Origin: Cryomorphaceae bacterium
Lineage (GTDB): Bacteria; Bacteroidota; Bacteroidia; Flavobacteriales; Schleiferiaceae
Direction of reading: 5' to 3'
Length of the DNA stretch: 64,000 nucleotides
Assembly: GCA_021298655.1 (NCBI GenBank)
Contig: JAJTFK010000016.1
Location: 45,222-109,221 of the forward strand
Under the pieces are notes generated by a model, which was given only the letters and a program-made list of their open reading frames with translations, had not been told where the DNA came from and did not search any database. Positions 7,233-18,568 of this stretch are shown here, one piece after another. The first letter of the stretch is position 1. Each line of letters begins with the position of its first letter. Made by a program: the position numbers and the translations under genes.

Positions 7233-9528
7233 CGCGCTTTTAGTACTCGTTTTCGCCTTTTTTAACGCGGAATCCCTGTCCGCCCAAACCACCGGAGGCC
7301 TTCGTGGCCTAGTGGTCGACGCCTCGGACCAAAGCCCCCTCAACCTCGTTCAGGTTTCCCTTTCGGTCGGCGGAAAGCGCTACGAAACGTTTACCAACAA
7401 CGACGGATTTTACCAAATCAACGGCATCGCCGTCGGCGCCTACAAGCTCCAGATTTCGCGCGCCGGATTCACCGCGCAAACCGTGGACGTCAAGGTGGTT
7501 GCCGACAAAAATTCCTTCAACCGAATCACCCTCAAGGAATCGACCATTGAACTCGACGACGTCGTGGTCGACGCCCGCAAGCAGGAAAAGCAGACCAAGG
7601 TTTCGACCGCGGTGGTGCAGCTCAACCCAAAGTCCATCGTAACCTTCTCCATCGGCGGCGAACCCGACTTGGTGCGCGCGCTGCAGGTGATGCCGGGCGT
7701 GATTACCACGGGCGACCAGGGAGGTCAGCTTTACATCCGCGGCGGCGCACCGATCCAAAACCTCGTCAAGCTCGACGGGATGATTTTGTACAACCCCTTC
7801 CACAGCATCGGCTTCTTCTCGGTATTCGAGACCGACATCATGCAGTCTGCCGACGTGTACACGGCCGGTTTTGGGGCGGAATACGGCGGACGCACGTCGT
7901 CGGTCATGGACATCCGGACCCGTACCGGGCGCCGAGACCGCATCGCCGGCAAGGTGGCCACCTCGACCTACTTGGCCAAGGGCTTGCTCGAGATTCCGGT
8001 TGGGCGCAAGAAGGACGGAATCGCGCCCAGCTCGCTGCTGGTTTCCTACAAGCAATCGCTGCTCGATAAGGCGGCGCCCATCTTTTACCCCTACGTCGCC
8101 ACCGAGTACGGCGGACTGCCGTTCCAGTTCCGCGACCTGTACAGCAAGTACTCGCTCGAGTCCAACGGGGGCAATAAGTTCAACGTATTTGGCTTCAACT
8201 TCACCGATGCCGTGCGCTTTGCCGGGGACAAGTCGATTTCGTGGAATTCCTACGGATACGGCACCGACTTCACGGTCGTACCTGCGGCCTCCAACACGAT
8301 TTTGGAGGGCCACCTTGCCCAAAGTGCCTACACCATCACCTCCACCGAGCTGGAGAACCGTCCGCGCTTTTCCACCATCAACGGATTCAACGGCGGACTC
8401 GATTTCACCTACCTGCTTCGCAAGGCCGATGAACTCAAGTACGGCCTCGAATTCATCGGCTACTACACGGACTACCAGTACACCAACTCGGTGGGCCGCA
8501 CCCTACAGGATGAAGACAATACCACCGAACTGGGCATCTACTTCGACTACAAGCGCCAGCAGGGTCGTTGGCTGATTCAGCCCGGAATCCGCCTGCACAA
8601 CTACGCCACCATGGGCCTGATGCGCATCGAGCCCCGCTTTGGTGCCAAATTCAACGCTTCCGAAAACGTACGCCTCAAGTTTTCGGGCGGTCGATACTCA
8701 CAGAACTTGATTGCCGCCAACTCCGATCGCGACGTGGTCAACCTGTTCTACGGATTTCTGAGCGGCGGGGGCATCGACCTGCCCAGCAAAATCGGCGACG
8801 AACCCGTTACCGGACGCCTGCAAACGGCCGACCACCTGGTGCTGGGTATTGAATTCAATCCCGCCCCCAAATGGAACGTGGAACTCGAAGCCTACGTCAA
8901 GCGCTTCAACATGATTACCAACGTCAACCGCTACAAGCTCTACGACGACAACGAGCAGTACGCCAACCAGCCCGAGCGCCTGCGCAAGGACTTTATGGTA
9001 GAACGCGGATTGGCCCGCGGAATCGATGCCCTGATCAACTACGAAGACAAGTCCTGGTACTTTTGGGGCGTCTATTCGCTGGGCCGCAGCACGCGTTTTG
9101 ACGGAGAACAGACCTATGCGCCGTTTTACGACCGCCGACACAACGTAAACCTCGTGATGGCGCGCAAGCTCCCAAAATCCCTCGAATTCAACGTGCGCTG
9201 GAACTACGGAAGCGGATTCCCCTTCACGCCGATTAAGGGCTACTACGAACTTCTGCCGTTCACCAACCCCGACGGCAGCCCCTGGATTGACTACCCCTTC
9301 CCGTCCCGCAACGGCCAAATGGGAATTTTGTACGGAGACCTAAACAGCAAGCGCTTGCCCGACTACCACCGCCTGGACATCACGGCCAAAAAGGCTTGGG
9401 ATCTCGGTGAAAAGCAGCACCTCGAGGCTTCGTTTGCGGTGACCAACGTCTACAATCGGCGCAATATCTTCTACTACGATACGCCTAAGGCGCAGCGGGT
9501 CAACCAGCTGCCAATTATGCCTACGTTG

Positions 9529-9549
<21 letters not shown>
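7204..9549 (+). CDS. TonB-dependent outer-membrane receptor with carboxypeptidase-regulatory N-domain
   Basis: A 781-residue outer-membrane protein. Residues 1 to about 28 form a signal peptide ending LSAQ. Residues about 32-110 are a CarboxypepD_reg-like beta-sandwich (GLRGLVVDASDQSPLNLVQV, DGFYQINGIAVGAYKLQI). Residues about 115-250 are the plug, with PDLVRALQVMPGVITTGDQG, LYIRGGAPIQNLVKLDGM and GAEYGGRTSSVMDI. The rest is a beta-barrel ending in a terminal Phe (SYAF) as expected for BAM substrates. Such receptors import siderophores, cofactors or glycans with energy from TonB-ExbBD. No SusD partner is next to it, so a glycan-uptake (SusC) role is not supported. ATG 7204 overlaps the end of holA by 29 bases. 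The substrate is unknown. Confidence 0.88.
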
Positions 9550-11193
<1,644 letters not shown>

Positions 11194-11196
11194 ATC

Positions 11197-12915
11197 ATGG
11201 AACAACGTCCGTTCGTGGATCGCAACCAACTCATTGGTTTTGCCCTTATTGGAGCCATTTTGCTCGGAACTTCGTACTGGGCCAGCACCATGGAGCCCGC
11301 CCCGCAGCCGGAGCAGTCCGCTGAAGTCGAATCGGCTGCCGCGCCCAAGGCCGAGTCCGCCCTCGGCGACACCCTGAATGCAGCCCAGGACACGGCGGCA
11401 GCGGAGCAGGAATTCGTTCTGGAGAACAAGGACGTCCGCTACGTCATCAGCAACCTCGGCGGTCAAATCAAGTACGTGGAACTCAAGCAGTACCGCGATT
11501 GGCAAGGCAAACCGCTCCGTTTGGTCGACCAAAACCAGGTCCTGGAAGGGCTGCCCGCAGCCGCCATGGTGGCCACGCAAACGGGTTCAAGCCTCACCCT
11601 GCGCAGCGACGTGGGTACGACCTGGTCCTACGAACTGCCCGCAGAGGGCTACGGCCTCAAATGGGCGCTTCAAACGCCAAGCACAGGGGACCTCAGCCTT
11701 ACGTGGAAGCAAGCCGGAATCCGCCACGAGAAAAGCCTGAAGAACGAGGCGACCAATACCAGCATTTACTACTTCGAGAACGCCGAAGCGGAGCGCAGCA
11801 GCCTGAGTGACGGCAGCGACGACGACGAGTCGGCCGAAAACGTGGGCTGGGTAGCCCACAAGCAGCAGTACTTCAGCAGCATTTTTCAAGCCGACCAAGG
11901 GTTTACCCAGGTCGCATTGAGCACCCGCACGCCGGACGACACGCTGCACAGCCGCTTGTTTTCGTCGGAGTTGACGATCAAGGCCACCAACGGCGTCGCC
12001 CAAGCTTCGGGAATCTGGTACCACGGCCCGAACCACTACCAAACTCTGAAAACCTTTGATCGCAGCTTTGACGAGGTGATTCCCTTTGGTTGGGGCATTT
12101 TTGGTTGGATCGGCAAGTACATCGTGTCTCCGCTGTTCAATTGGCTGGACGGATACGGCATGAACTACGGCATCATCATCTTGTTGATGGCGGCCCTTAT
12201 CAAGTTGGCGCTGTCTCCGCTGACGTTCTCGAGCTACAAGAGCATGGCCAAAATGCGCGTACTGAAGCCCGAAATGGACGAGTTGAACGAAAAATTCAAG
12301 GACGCGGACCCCACCAAAAAGCAGCAAGAAACCATGGCCCTCTACCAGAAGGCCGGAGTGAACCCCTTGGGAGGCTGCATTCCCCAGCTGCTCTCGCTGC
12401 CCATTCTTATAGCGATGTTCCGCTTCTTCCCGGTGTCGATTGAACTGCGCCAGCAGGCGTTCTTATGGGCCGACGACCTCTCGAGCTACGACAGCATTCT
12501 GAGCCTTCCCTTTGAGATTCCCTTTTACGGTGCCCACGTTTCGCTGTTTACCCTATTGATGGCGATTTCGACCTTCCTCTACACGAAGTTCAACAACTCA
12601 ATGACGCCAACTTCGGGCAACAGCATGATGCAGCAGCAAATGCTCATCATTCAATACGTCATGCCCTTCATGCTGCTGGTGTGGTTCAATAACTATTCTT
12701 CGGGTCTTTCGTACTACTACTTCATCTCCAACGTGCTGACCTTTGGCCAGCAGTGGGTTATTAAGGAATTCTTCATCGACGAAAACGCCATTCGCGCCAA
12801 AATCGACGAGACCAAGGCCAAGGGCGGTTCTCAATCGCGCTTTGCGAAGAAGATGAACGAAATGCTCGAGGCGAATAAGGAGGCCGGTAACCGCCGCGCC
12901 CGCCGGAGCAAGTAG
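11197..12915 (+). CDS. yidC: Membrane protein insertase YidC
   Basis: This 572-residue inner-membrane insertase helps proteins enter the membrane with or without SecYEG. It has the Gram-negative layout. A first membrane helix follows the start (LIGFALIGAILLGTSYWAST). A large periplasmic beta domain spans about residues 60-300. The conserved five-helix core starts near 305 (IGKYIVSPLFNWLDGYGMN) and includes the cytoplasmic hairpin MAKMRVLKPEMDELNEKF, NPLGGCIPQLLSLPI, and NYSSGLSYYYFISN. The C-terminus is basic (GNRRARRSK), which in other bacteria contacts the ribosome. It is 3 bases downstream of pyrG, a pairing common in Bacteroidota. A bidirectional terminator follows. Confidence 0.97.
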   Translation: MEQRPFVDRNQLIGFALIGAILLGTSYWASTMEPAPQPEQSAEVESAAAPKAESALGDTLNAAQDTAAAEQEFVLENKDVRYVISNLGGQIKYVELKQYRDWQGKPLRLVDQNQVLEGLPAAAMVATQTGSSLTLRSDVGTTWSYELPAEGYGLKWALQTPSTGDLSLTWKQAGIRHEKSLKNEATNTSIYYFENAEAERSSLSDGSDDDESAENVGWVAHKQQYFSSIFQADQGFTQVALSTRTPDDTLHSRLFSSELTIKATNGVAQASGIWYHGPNHYQTLKTFDRSFDEVIPFGWGIFGWIGKYIVSPLFNWLDGYGMNYGIIILLMAALIKLALSPLTFSSYKSMAKMRVLKPEMDELNEKFKDADPTKKQQETMALYQKAGVNPLGGCIPQLLSLPILIAMFRFFPVSIELRQQAFLWADDLSSYDSILSLPFEIPFYGAHVSLFTLLMAISTFLYTKFNNSMTPTSGNSMMQQQMLIIQYVMPFMLLVWFNNYSSGLSYYYFISNVLTFGQQWVIKEFFIDENAIRAKIDETKAKGGSQSRFAKKMNEMLEANKEAGNRRARRSK

Positions 12916-12967
12916 CGCGCACGGCACCCGCCGGAGCCCAAGCACGTCGCGCCAACCACCGAGCTCC

Positions 12968-12998
12968 ATAAAAAAAGCCAGCATCGCTGCTGGCTTTT
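12968..12998. terminator. Bidirectional intrinsic terminator between yidC and the Omp28-like gene
   Basis: A perfect 7-bp stem (GCCAGCA/TGCTGGC) with a TCGC loop is flanked by a run of A on the left and TTTT on the right, so it can work on both strands. It lies between two convergent genes. Confidence 0.85.
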
Positions 12999-13018
12999 CC
13001 GTTTGGTAGATGACCTAC

Positions 13019-13987
13019 TTACTTGTGGTCGATGTGTCCGTTCACAAACAGCACCCCGGGATTGCCATCCTGGCGCGGAGCCCACAGTAGGGTCGCTACC
13101 TCCAGCTTCACGTTGGGAAGCAGTTGGCGAACGGCCTGCATTTGAATGTCTTTGTTCAACGGAATCTTGATCACAATGGGGGTGAACTTGGAACCGAAAA
13201 TGTCGCCTTCAAAGAAGTCGTTGCCCAAGGGATTGATGGAGTCCAATTCCACGCCGTAGGCATTTGGCGTCAGGCCCGAAGTCATGGGGATGTGGTCGTG
13301 CTGGTAGATGTCGCCGGCAACCTTTTTGGTAATCGGATCAACTTGCCCCGTCCACTTCGTTGGAATCGCACCCGAACCCGTGGTTACAATGGGTACCGAA
13401 GAGACCTGATTCAGGTTGATGACCGGTCCGCCCGCGTTGTATTCCTTGGCGTCGATGTTGGTGACCAAAACGTAGGACTGAACGTAGTACTGCGCGTCCT
13501 TGCTGTCATCAAAGAACTGAACCTTGGGGTACACGTAGATGGTATCGTTGGTTGAATTCATGACCCAAACGTGGTTCACCCCAACTTTCGGCTCGTCATC
13601 GATGGCGCCGGCAATCGGCCCCATGATGTCTTGGCCCGCGTCCACATTTTGAACGTAGAAGTTGGGTACGCCGGTCGTTGGGAAGGCGGTATTAAGCGCC
13701 GTTTGAACCGAAGACTCAAAGGGGTCGCCGGTGTGCGATGCAAAGGGAATAATCAGGGCCTCGTGGTTCACGCTGTCGTTGAACGTGTTGATGGCCATCA
13801 GCATGGATTGGGCGCCGTTGGGGCAGTACTGGCACCAGGTTCCGGTCGTTTCGATGACCAAGACCTTTTGCTTCGGACTGACCGTGAGCGAGTCGGTGAT
13901 GTACACCTCAGGTAGGGGATCTGGATCCTGAGGTTGGCATGAAGCCAGGGCAAGCACAGCAAGGCTGGCAAAAGCGAGGTGTTTCAT
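13019..13987 (-). CDS. Omp28-related lipoprotein with thioredoxin-like CxxC
   Basis: A 322-residue lipoprotein. The N-terminus MKHLAFASLAVLALASCQ is a signal peptide with lipobox LASC, predicting lipidation at Cys-17. A thioredoxin-like region starts VLVIETTGTWCQYCPNGAQ (about residues 47-65) with a CxxC motif. It continues with HTGDPFESSVQTALN and a cis-Pro-like TTGVPNFYVQN. The rest is beta-rich and matches the Omp28-related family of Bacteroidota surface proteins. A redox role is possible but unproven. The ATG at 13987 overlaps the TGA of the upstream nuclease-like gene by four bases, indicating translational coupling. It is the last gene of the queA run. Confidence 0.85.
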   Translation of the reverse strand: MKHLAFASLAVLALASCQPQDPDPLPEVYITDSLTVSPKQKVLVIETTGTWCQYCPNGAQSMLMAINTFNDSVNHEALIIPFASHTGDPFESSVQTALNTAFPTTGVPNFYVQNVDAGQDIMGPIAGAIDDEPKVGVNHVWVMNSTNDTIYVYPKVQFFDDSKDAQYYVQSYVLVTNIDAKEYNAGGPVINLNQVSSVPIVTTGSGAIPTKWTGQVDPITKKVAGDIYQHDHIPMTSGLTPNAYGVELDSINPLGNDFFEGDIFGSKFTPIVIKIPLNKDIQMQAVRQLLPNVKLEVATLLWAPRQDGNPGVLFVNGHIDHK

Positions 13988-15081
13988 AGGTTTGTGCTGG
14001 GTATAGCCCAACGTTGCGCTAAAATACGCGCTTTTCGCTTCACTTCCACGAATACACACAGGGGGAGGTGGTCCGATGCGCCACCGCGGTACCTCAGCCC
14101 TTCATAGCTGCCCCGAATTCGGTAGCCGGTGCGCGGATTCCAGTCCAGGGCGTAGGGCAACGCGGTGCAGTGCACTCGGTGTGCGAAATCTTCTGCGGTC
14201 CAAACCCCGTCCAGGGCTTCGAGTCGGCCCCGGTAGGCGAAGCTCCCCGTCGGTCCGTTCCATGGTATGTGGCGCATTTCCGAACGGCGCAGGTAGGCGC
14301 CAAGCGGACCGTTCGGACCTTCGTTGAGGTCGCCCGTGATTCCGTCCGGGAGGTGATCGGTTGATTCCAAGATGGAGCGCATGGCCGCCGCTCGAGCGTC
14401 CGGCGACGGCGCCCGCTGGGAGGGCAGGTGGACCCAAATCCACGTGAGTTGCGTTCCGGTTGCCGTAGTCCAGCGTACCCAGATGGCCTCGCGCGTCGGT
14501 CGGTCCCCGGCGGGATGGATCCACGCGATGCTGTCGACGCGGAGCCGTTCGGGGTTGTACCATACGGCTACGTCGATTCCCCGTTCGTCGGGGCTGTCGC
14601 GGTGCAGGCGCCACAGGCGCCACTCGGGCGGCCACCGCCGCTCCAGGTCGTCGAGCACGTCGGCGTTCTCCACCTCACACACGCCGATCGCGTCGGGAAC
14701 GCGGCCGCCCGCCGCCGCGGCCAAGCCGCGGCCCACCGCGTACAGCTTGCTGAAGTACCGCTTTGAATCCCATTGGTACGGCCCGTTGGGCAAAAAATCC
14801 CGATCGCGCGGCCCGGAATTCGCCACCGTATCGAACAAGTTTTGAAGATTCCACCATACAAACACCAGCGTATCCGCATCGCAATCCAAACCACCGCCTG
14901 ATCCGTTCAGCGTGTCGGCCCGCAGCACCGAAGCGCCAACACCGCCGTCCAAAAATCCAATTCGCGCCGCACCGACCCCGGGCGCGGCATCCGGATATCG
15001 CGCGCCGTCCACGATCCGCGCGGTGCCGCCCCACCATGCGGCGAGGCCCAAACCAAAAAGAAGTACGGCCTTATTCACCAC
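13984..15081 (-). CDS. Endonuclease/exonuclease/phosphatase family protein, probably exported
   Basis: A 365-residue protein with the EEP (DNase I-like) fold. Its catalytic signatures are in order: WWNLQNLFD (Asn), GVCEVENADV (metal-binding Glu), ERGIDVAVWYNPERL, WIWVHLPSQR (His), GITGDLNEGPNGP (Asp/Asn) and the final GASDHLPL (Asp/His). All key residues are present. The start is GTG-GTG at 15081 or 15078; the first residues (KAVLLFGLGLAAWWGG) look like a signal peptide or anchor, so it is probably exported. Substrate may be nucleic acid, phospholipid or another phosphoester. It lies 32 bases downstream of queA and overlaps the Omp28-like gene by four bases. Confidence 0.85.
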   Translation of the reverse strand: MVNKAVLLFGLGLAAWWGGTARIVDGARYPDAAPGVGAARIGFLDGGVGASVLRADTLNGSGGGLDCDADTLVFVWWNLQNLFDTVANSGPRDRDFLPNGPYQWDSKRYFSKLYAVGRGLAAAAGGRVPDAIGVCEVENADVLDDLERRWPPEWRLWRLHRDSPDERGIDVAVWYNPERLRVDSIAWIHPAGDRPTREAIWVRWTTATGTQLTWIWVHLPSQRAPSPDARAAAMRSILESTDHLPDGITGDLNEGPNGPLGAYLRRSEMRHIPWNGPTGSFAYRGRLEALDGVWTAEDFAHRVHCTALPYALDWNPRTGYRIRGSYEGLRYRGGASDHLPLCVFVEVKRKARILAQRWAIPSTNL

Positions 15082-15113
15082 CGCAAGCTGCGGCCGCTAG
15101 CGCGAACAGGCGT

Positions 15114-16355
15114 TTACCAACGGTAAAGATTCGCGTCGCCGTAGCTCAAAAAGCGGTAGTCCTGGGCTAGGGCGTGCTCGTAAATTCCGCGCCATGCGGA
15201 ACCGAGCCCCGCCGCAATCAGCAACAAGAGGGTCGATTGCGGCTGGTGAAAATTCGTGATCAACGCCTTAACCACCTGGTACGAATAACCCGGAGCAATA
15301 ATCAGCGCCGTTCGGAACGAAACGACCTCCTGGCCATTTCGCTGAAGCTCCGCGGCAGCCCAGTTCATTAACTCGCAGACTTCGGGCGCTACTCGGTCGG
15401 GTTGCGCCGTAGCGGCCGTTGGCGAGAAACCAGCAACCAGAAACTCCTGGTAGGGTGCCCACTGGTCGACCGTGGCCGGCATCTGCCCGCTGGCCTTCCA
15501 TGCGCGGGCCCACCAGAACAGCGATTCCAGGGTGCGGGCAGCCGTGGTGCCCATGGCCAACACGGGGAGTCCGTCGGCCAGGGATTCAATGACGCTGCGG
15601 GCGACCACGACTTCTTCGGCGTGCATGGCGTGTTCCCCTACGGCTTCGGCGCTAACCGGCTGAAAGGTTCCGGCTCCCACGTGGAGCGTCACGGCTTGGG
15701 TGTCGGCGCACACGGAACGCCAACGCTCCATGAGTTCCGGCGTCCAGTGCAGGCTCGCGGTCGGGGCGGCTACCGAACCTTCGTGGCGCGCAAAAACCGA
15801 TTGGTAGCGTTCGCGGTCCGCCTCGGTGTCGTCGCGGTGCATGTAGGGGGGGAGGGGAATGCGCCCGACTTCGCCCAGAATTTGGGCCCAGGTTTGGCCG
15901 CTCGACCATGCGAAGCGCACGAGCGACTCGCCGTCGCCCGTTTTGATCCGCTCCGCGCGCAGCCCGCATTCGTGGACCAAAACCACGCCGTCCTTCCATT
16001 TTTTGGAAGGGCGCACCTTGCACCAGGCGGTCAGTTCCGAGGTTTCGGCCATGGCCTGCTCGACCGAGCGGCCTTCGGCGTCCAGGTAAAACAGTTCGAA
16101 GTGCCCGATTCCGCTGGGGCGAGGCATGAATATTCGGGCCGGAACCACTCGAGCCTCATTCACGACCAGGCGGTAGGCAGGCCAGCCGGCTACGACGTCG
16201 GGGGCGTCGCGCACTCCGAGGTCGCGAAGGGCGCCGCGGTCCCAAACCAGCAGCTTGGCGGCGTCGCGCGGGCTGCAGGGCTCTTGGGCAATGCGCCCGT
16301 CGGGTAGGGGGTAGTCGTAGTCCGCAATGCGAAGGTGGCGGGGGTCCGGCGTCAT
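15114..16355 (-). CDS. queA: S-adenosylmethionine:tRNA ribosyltransferase-isomerase (queuosine biosynthesis)
   Basis: This 413-residue enzyme transfers and isomerises the ribose of SAM onto 7-aminomethyl-7-deazaguanine in the wobble position of tRNA, giving epoxyqueuosine. Motifs include YPLPDGRIAQEP near the N-terminus, VVNEARVVPARI, GRIPLPPYMHR, YQSVFARHEGSVAAPTASLH, TLHVGAGTFQPV and the C-terminal ITNFHQPQSTLLLLIAA. It is longer than E. coli QueA (356 residues) but similar to Bacteroidota forms. It is the first gene of the minus-strand queA-EEP-Omp28 run. A near-consensus -7 element (GAACTTTG) lies 5 bases before the ATG at 16355. Confidence 0.95.
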   Translation of the reverse strand: MTPDPRHLRIADYDYPLPDGRIAQEPCSPRDAAKLLVWDRGALRDLGVRDAPDVVAGWPAYRLVVNEARVVPARIFMPRPSGIGHFELFYLDAEGRSVEQAMAETSELTAWCKVRPSKKWKDGVVLVHECGLRAERIKTGDGESLVRFAWSSGQTWAQILGEVGRIPLPPYMHRDDTEADRERYQSVFARHEGSVAAPTASLHWTPELMERWRSVCADTQAVTLHVGAGTFQPVSAEAVGEHAMHAEEVVVARSVIESLADGLPVLAMGTTAARTLESLFWWARAWKASGQMPATVDQWAPYQEFLVAGFSPTAATAQPDRVAPEVCELMNWAAAELQRNGQEVVSFRTALIIAPGYSYQVVKALITNFHQPQSTLLLLIAAGLGSAWRGIYEHALAQDYRFLSYGDANLYRW

Positions 16356-16360
16356 GCCCG

Positions 16361-16368
16361 CAAAGTTC
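16361..16368 (-). promoter_or_regulatory. Possible -7 element for queA
   Basis: Minus-strand GAACTTTG matches TAnnTTTG except in the first base and ends 5 bases before the queA ATG at 16355. It lies in the short intergenic space shared with the divergent glycosyltransferase. Confidence 0.35.
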
Positions 16369-16387
16369 GTTCAAAACGGGGCTGCGC

Positions 16388-16395
16388 TACCTTCG
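16388..16395 (+). promoter_or_regulatory. Possible -7 element for the double glycosyltransferase gene
   Basis: TACCTTCG matches TAnnTTTG except for one base and ends 4 bases before the ATG at 16400. It is about 20 bases from the divergent queA element. Confidence 0.4.
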
Positions 16396-16399
16396 CCGC

Positions 16400-18565
16400 A
16401 TGGTTCCGACCGTCGTCCTCAGCGTGATCAACGATTTGCACAGCGACCAGCGCGTGCACCGCACGGCCATGCTGTGGACCGAACGCGGCTACCGCGTGGT
16501 CGTGCTGGGGCGAACCTACCCCAATCCGGCGCCCTTGGATCGGCCCTACGAAACGCAGCGCATGCGGTGCCGGTTTGCCAAGGGCCCGCTGTTTTACCTG
16601 GAATTTCAGGTGCGCCTTTGGAACCGACTTCGCCGCCTAAACCCCGACGTCTACCTGGCCAACGACCTCGACACCCTGGGTCCCAACGCGTGGTGGGCGA
16701 TGCGCCGGGCCAAACCGCTGGTTTACGACAGCCACGAGTACTTTTTGGGCGCTCCCGAACTGGAAGCGCGTCCCTTCGTACAGCGCCTTTGGCGGGCCGT
16801 GGAGCGCTACGGAATTCCGCGCACCGATTTTCGAGTGACCGTCAACCAAAGCATTGCCGACCAGTACGCCCGCGAATACGGATCGACCTGGGACGTGGTG
16901 CGCAACGTGCCGATTCCCGCCGAACTGCCATGGGCCGCCGACGGCGAATGGGACGCTGCGGCGGAGCGCAAGCGGGCCCTGCGGACCGAGCTTGGACTGC
17001 CCGTCGAAAAGGTGATCTGGATCCTGCAGGGCGCAGGCATCAACGTCGACCGGGGGGCCGAAGAACTCGTAGAGGCCGCTCGGGCATGCCCCGAGGTGGT
17101 GCTCGCGATCGTGGGGAGCGGAGACGCCATCCCCGGGCTGCAGCGTCGGGTGGCATCCGACGGAACCCCCAACGTGCGCTTTGTTGGTCGGGTTGACCGT
17201 TCGGAACTGCAGCGCTACACCCAGGCCGCCGACCTTGGGTTTAGCCTCGACAAGCCCAAGTCGCAGAACTACCGCTGGAGCCTTCCCAACAAGCTGTTTG
17301 ACTACTTCCAGGCCGGAATTCCCGTGGTCGCAAGCGACCTCGTGGAGGTAGCCCGCGTGGTCCACGAAACCGGAGCAGGCGTCGTGCTGCGGGAGCTAAA
17401 TCCCGAAGCGATTGCCAAAGCGGCCCGGGCGCTGGTTCAGCCCGAGGCGTATGCCGCGGCGGCGCGCTCCGCCCGCGCGGCGGCCCACCGATACCATTGG
17501 GGACACGAATCCGCCGTGTGGCACCGCCTCATGGACCAACTTGAAGGCCGCGCAACCCACCACATCTGGAGTATGGACCGCCTGGAGCCGCCCCGCTACG
17601 GCGGAACCCTCGAGGTGTTGGGCCAGGTTCGTGCGGCCGTCGCCCGTGGTGAGCAGGTGGTGCTGCACGCCTTTACCCGCAATCCCTGGCCGCATTCGGA
17701 ACCCTTTGCCGAGGTACAGACCAACGTACTCCGCCGCGCAAGCTGGCCCCGCAACCTGGCTCCTTGGATTGTGCAAAGCCGCCAGACTCGAATTGCGCGC
17801 CACCAGGCCGCGGTGCAGCGTGGAGCGGTGACCTACCACGGAATCCACTGCAGCGGACTGGGCACGCAGGGAACCCTGCGCCTGCACAACCCCGAATCGG
17901 CCTACTACGCGAGTTTGGCTCGAAGCGCCACGGGATTCCGTCGCGCCTACTACCTCGCCGAAGCATGGGCCCTGCGCCGCTGGGAGCGTCGCCTTGCGCG
18001 TACCTGGATGGGATCGGTATCGGCCATCACGCCCTTGGATGCGGCAACTTGGAACGCCTTGGCCCCGCGATCCCGGGCCCAATGGGTTCCGCCGCACCAT
18101 CCGTTCGCAGTCCGAATTCCTCAGGGCCACGCGCCGACCCCGATGGTGCTGGCCGTCGGTAAATTCAGCGTAGAAGAAAACGCCGTAGCCCTGCGCGCGC
18201 TGCTGGCGGCGAATCCGCCCCTCGAGCCCCTTTGTTTGGCGGGCCACAACGCCCCGCAGGGCACGCCCCACTACGTCGACCGTCCGAGCGACCCCGAACT
18301 CGACGCGCTGTACGACCAAGCCCAAGTGGTCGTGGTCCACGCGGAGCACGCACTCGGCATCAAATTCAAGCTGATTCAAGCCCTGCTTCAAGGGCGCCAC
18401 ATTGTGGCCCACGAGCACGCGGTGGCCGGTCTGGACCTCGGTAGCAGGGTGCGCACCTACGCCACCTGGAGTGAGGCCTACGAACGCATTCGCGAAGCCC
18501 AAAACGAGCCGTGGTCGGCCGAGCACGAAGCCCAAGCCGCCGAGGTGGCCCGTCGGTTTAGCTAA
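16400..18565 (+). CDS. Fusion of two GT-B glycosyltransferases in one chain
   Basis: A 721-residue protein made of two glycosyltransferase units. Residues 1 to about 380 are a complete family-4-like enzyme: VINDLHSDQRVHRTA at the start, VYDSHEYFLGAPELE (about 110-125), IVGSGDAIPGL and NKLFDYFQAGIPVVASDL (about 300-317). From about residue 386 a second unit begins with HHIWSMDRLEPPRYGGTLEV, the usual N-terminus of another Bacteroidota glycosyltransferase family. It has its own donor half (VLAVGKFSVEENAVALRALL) and IKFKLIQALLQGRHIVAHEH near the end. No start codon separates them in this frame, so they appear fused. Each may add a different sugar to the same glycan. The substrate is unknown. The gene converges with ftsE, 3 bases apart. 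Confidence 0.85.
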   Translation: MVPTVVLSVINDLHSDQRVHRTAMLWTERGYRVVVLGRTYPNPAPLDRPYETQRMRCRFAKGPLFYLEFQVRLWNRLRRLNPDVYLANDLDTLGPNAWWAMRRAKPLVYDSHEYFLGAPELEARPFVQRLWRAVERYGIPRTDFRVTVNQSIADQYAREYGSTWDVVRNVPIPAELPWAADGEWDAAAERKRALRTELGLPVEKVIWILQGAGINVDRGAEELVEAARACPEVVLAIVGSGDAIPGLQRRVASDGTPNVRFVGRVDRSELQRYTQAADLGFSLDKPKSQNYRWSLPNKLFDYFQAGIPVVASDLVEVARVVHETGAGVVLRELNPEAIAKAARALVQPEAYAAAARSARAAAHRYHWGHESAVWHRLMDQLEGRATHHIWSMDRLEPPRYGGTLEVLGQVRAAVARGEQVVLHAFTRNPWPHSEPFAEVQTNVLRRASWPRNLAPWIVQSRQTRIARHQAAVQRGAVTYHGIHCSGLGTQGTLRLHNPESAYYASLARSATGFRRAYYLAEAWALRRWERRLARTWMGSVSAITPLDAATWNALAPRSRAQWVPPHHPFAVRIPQGHAPTPMVLAVGKFSVEENAVALRALLAANPPLEPLCLAGHNAPQGTPHYVDRPSDPELDALYDQAQVVVVHAEHALGIKFKLIQALLQGRHIVAHEHAVAGLDLGSRVRTYATWSEAYERIREAQNEPWSAEHEAQAAEVARRFS

Positions 18566-18568
18566 GAA

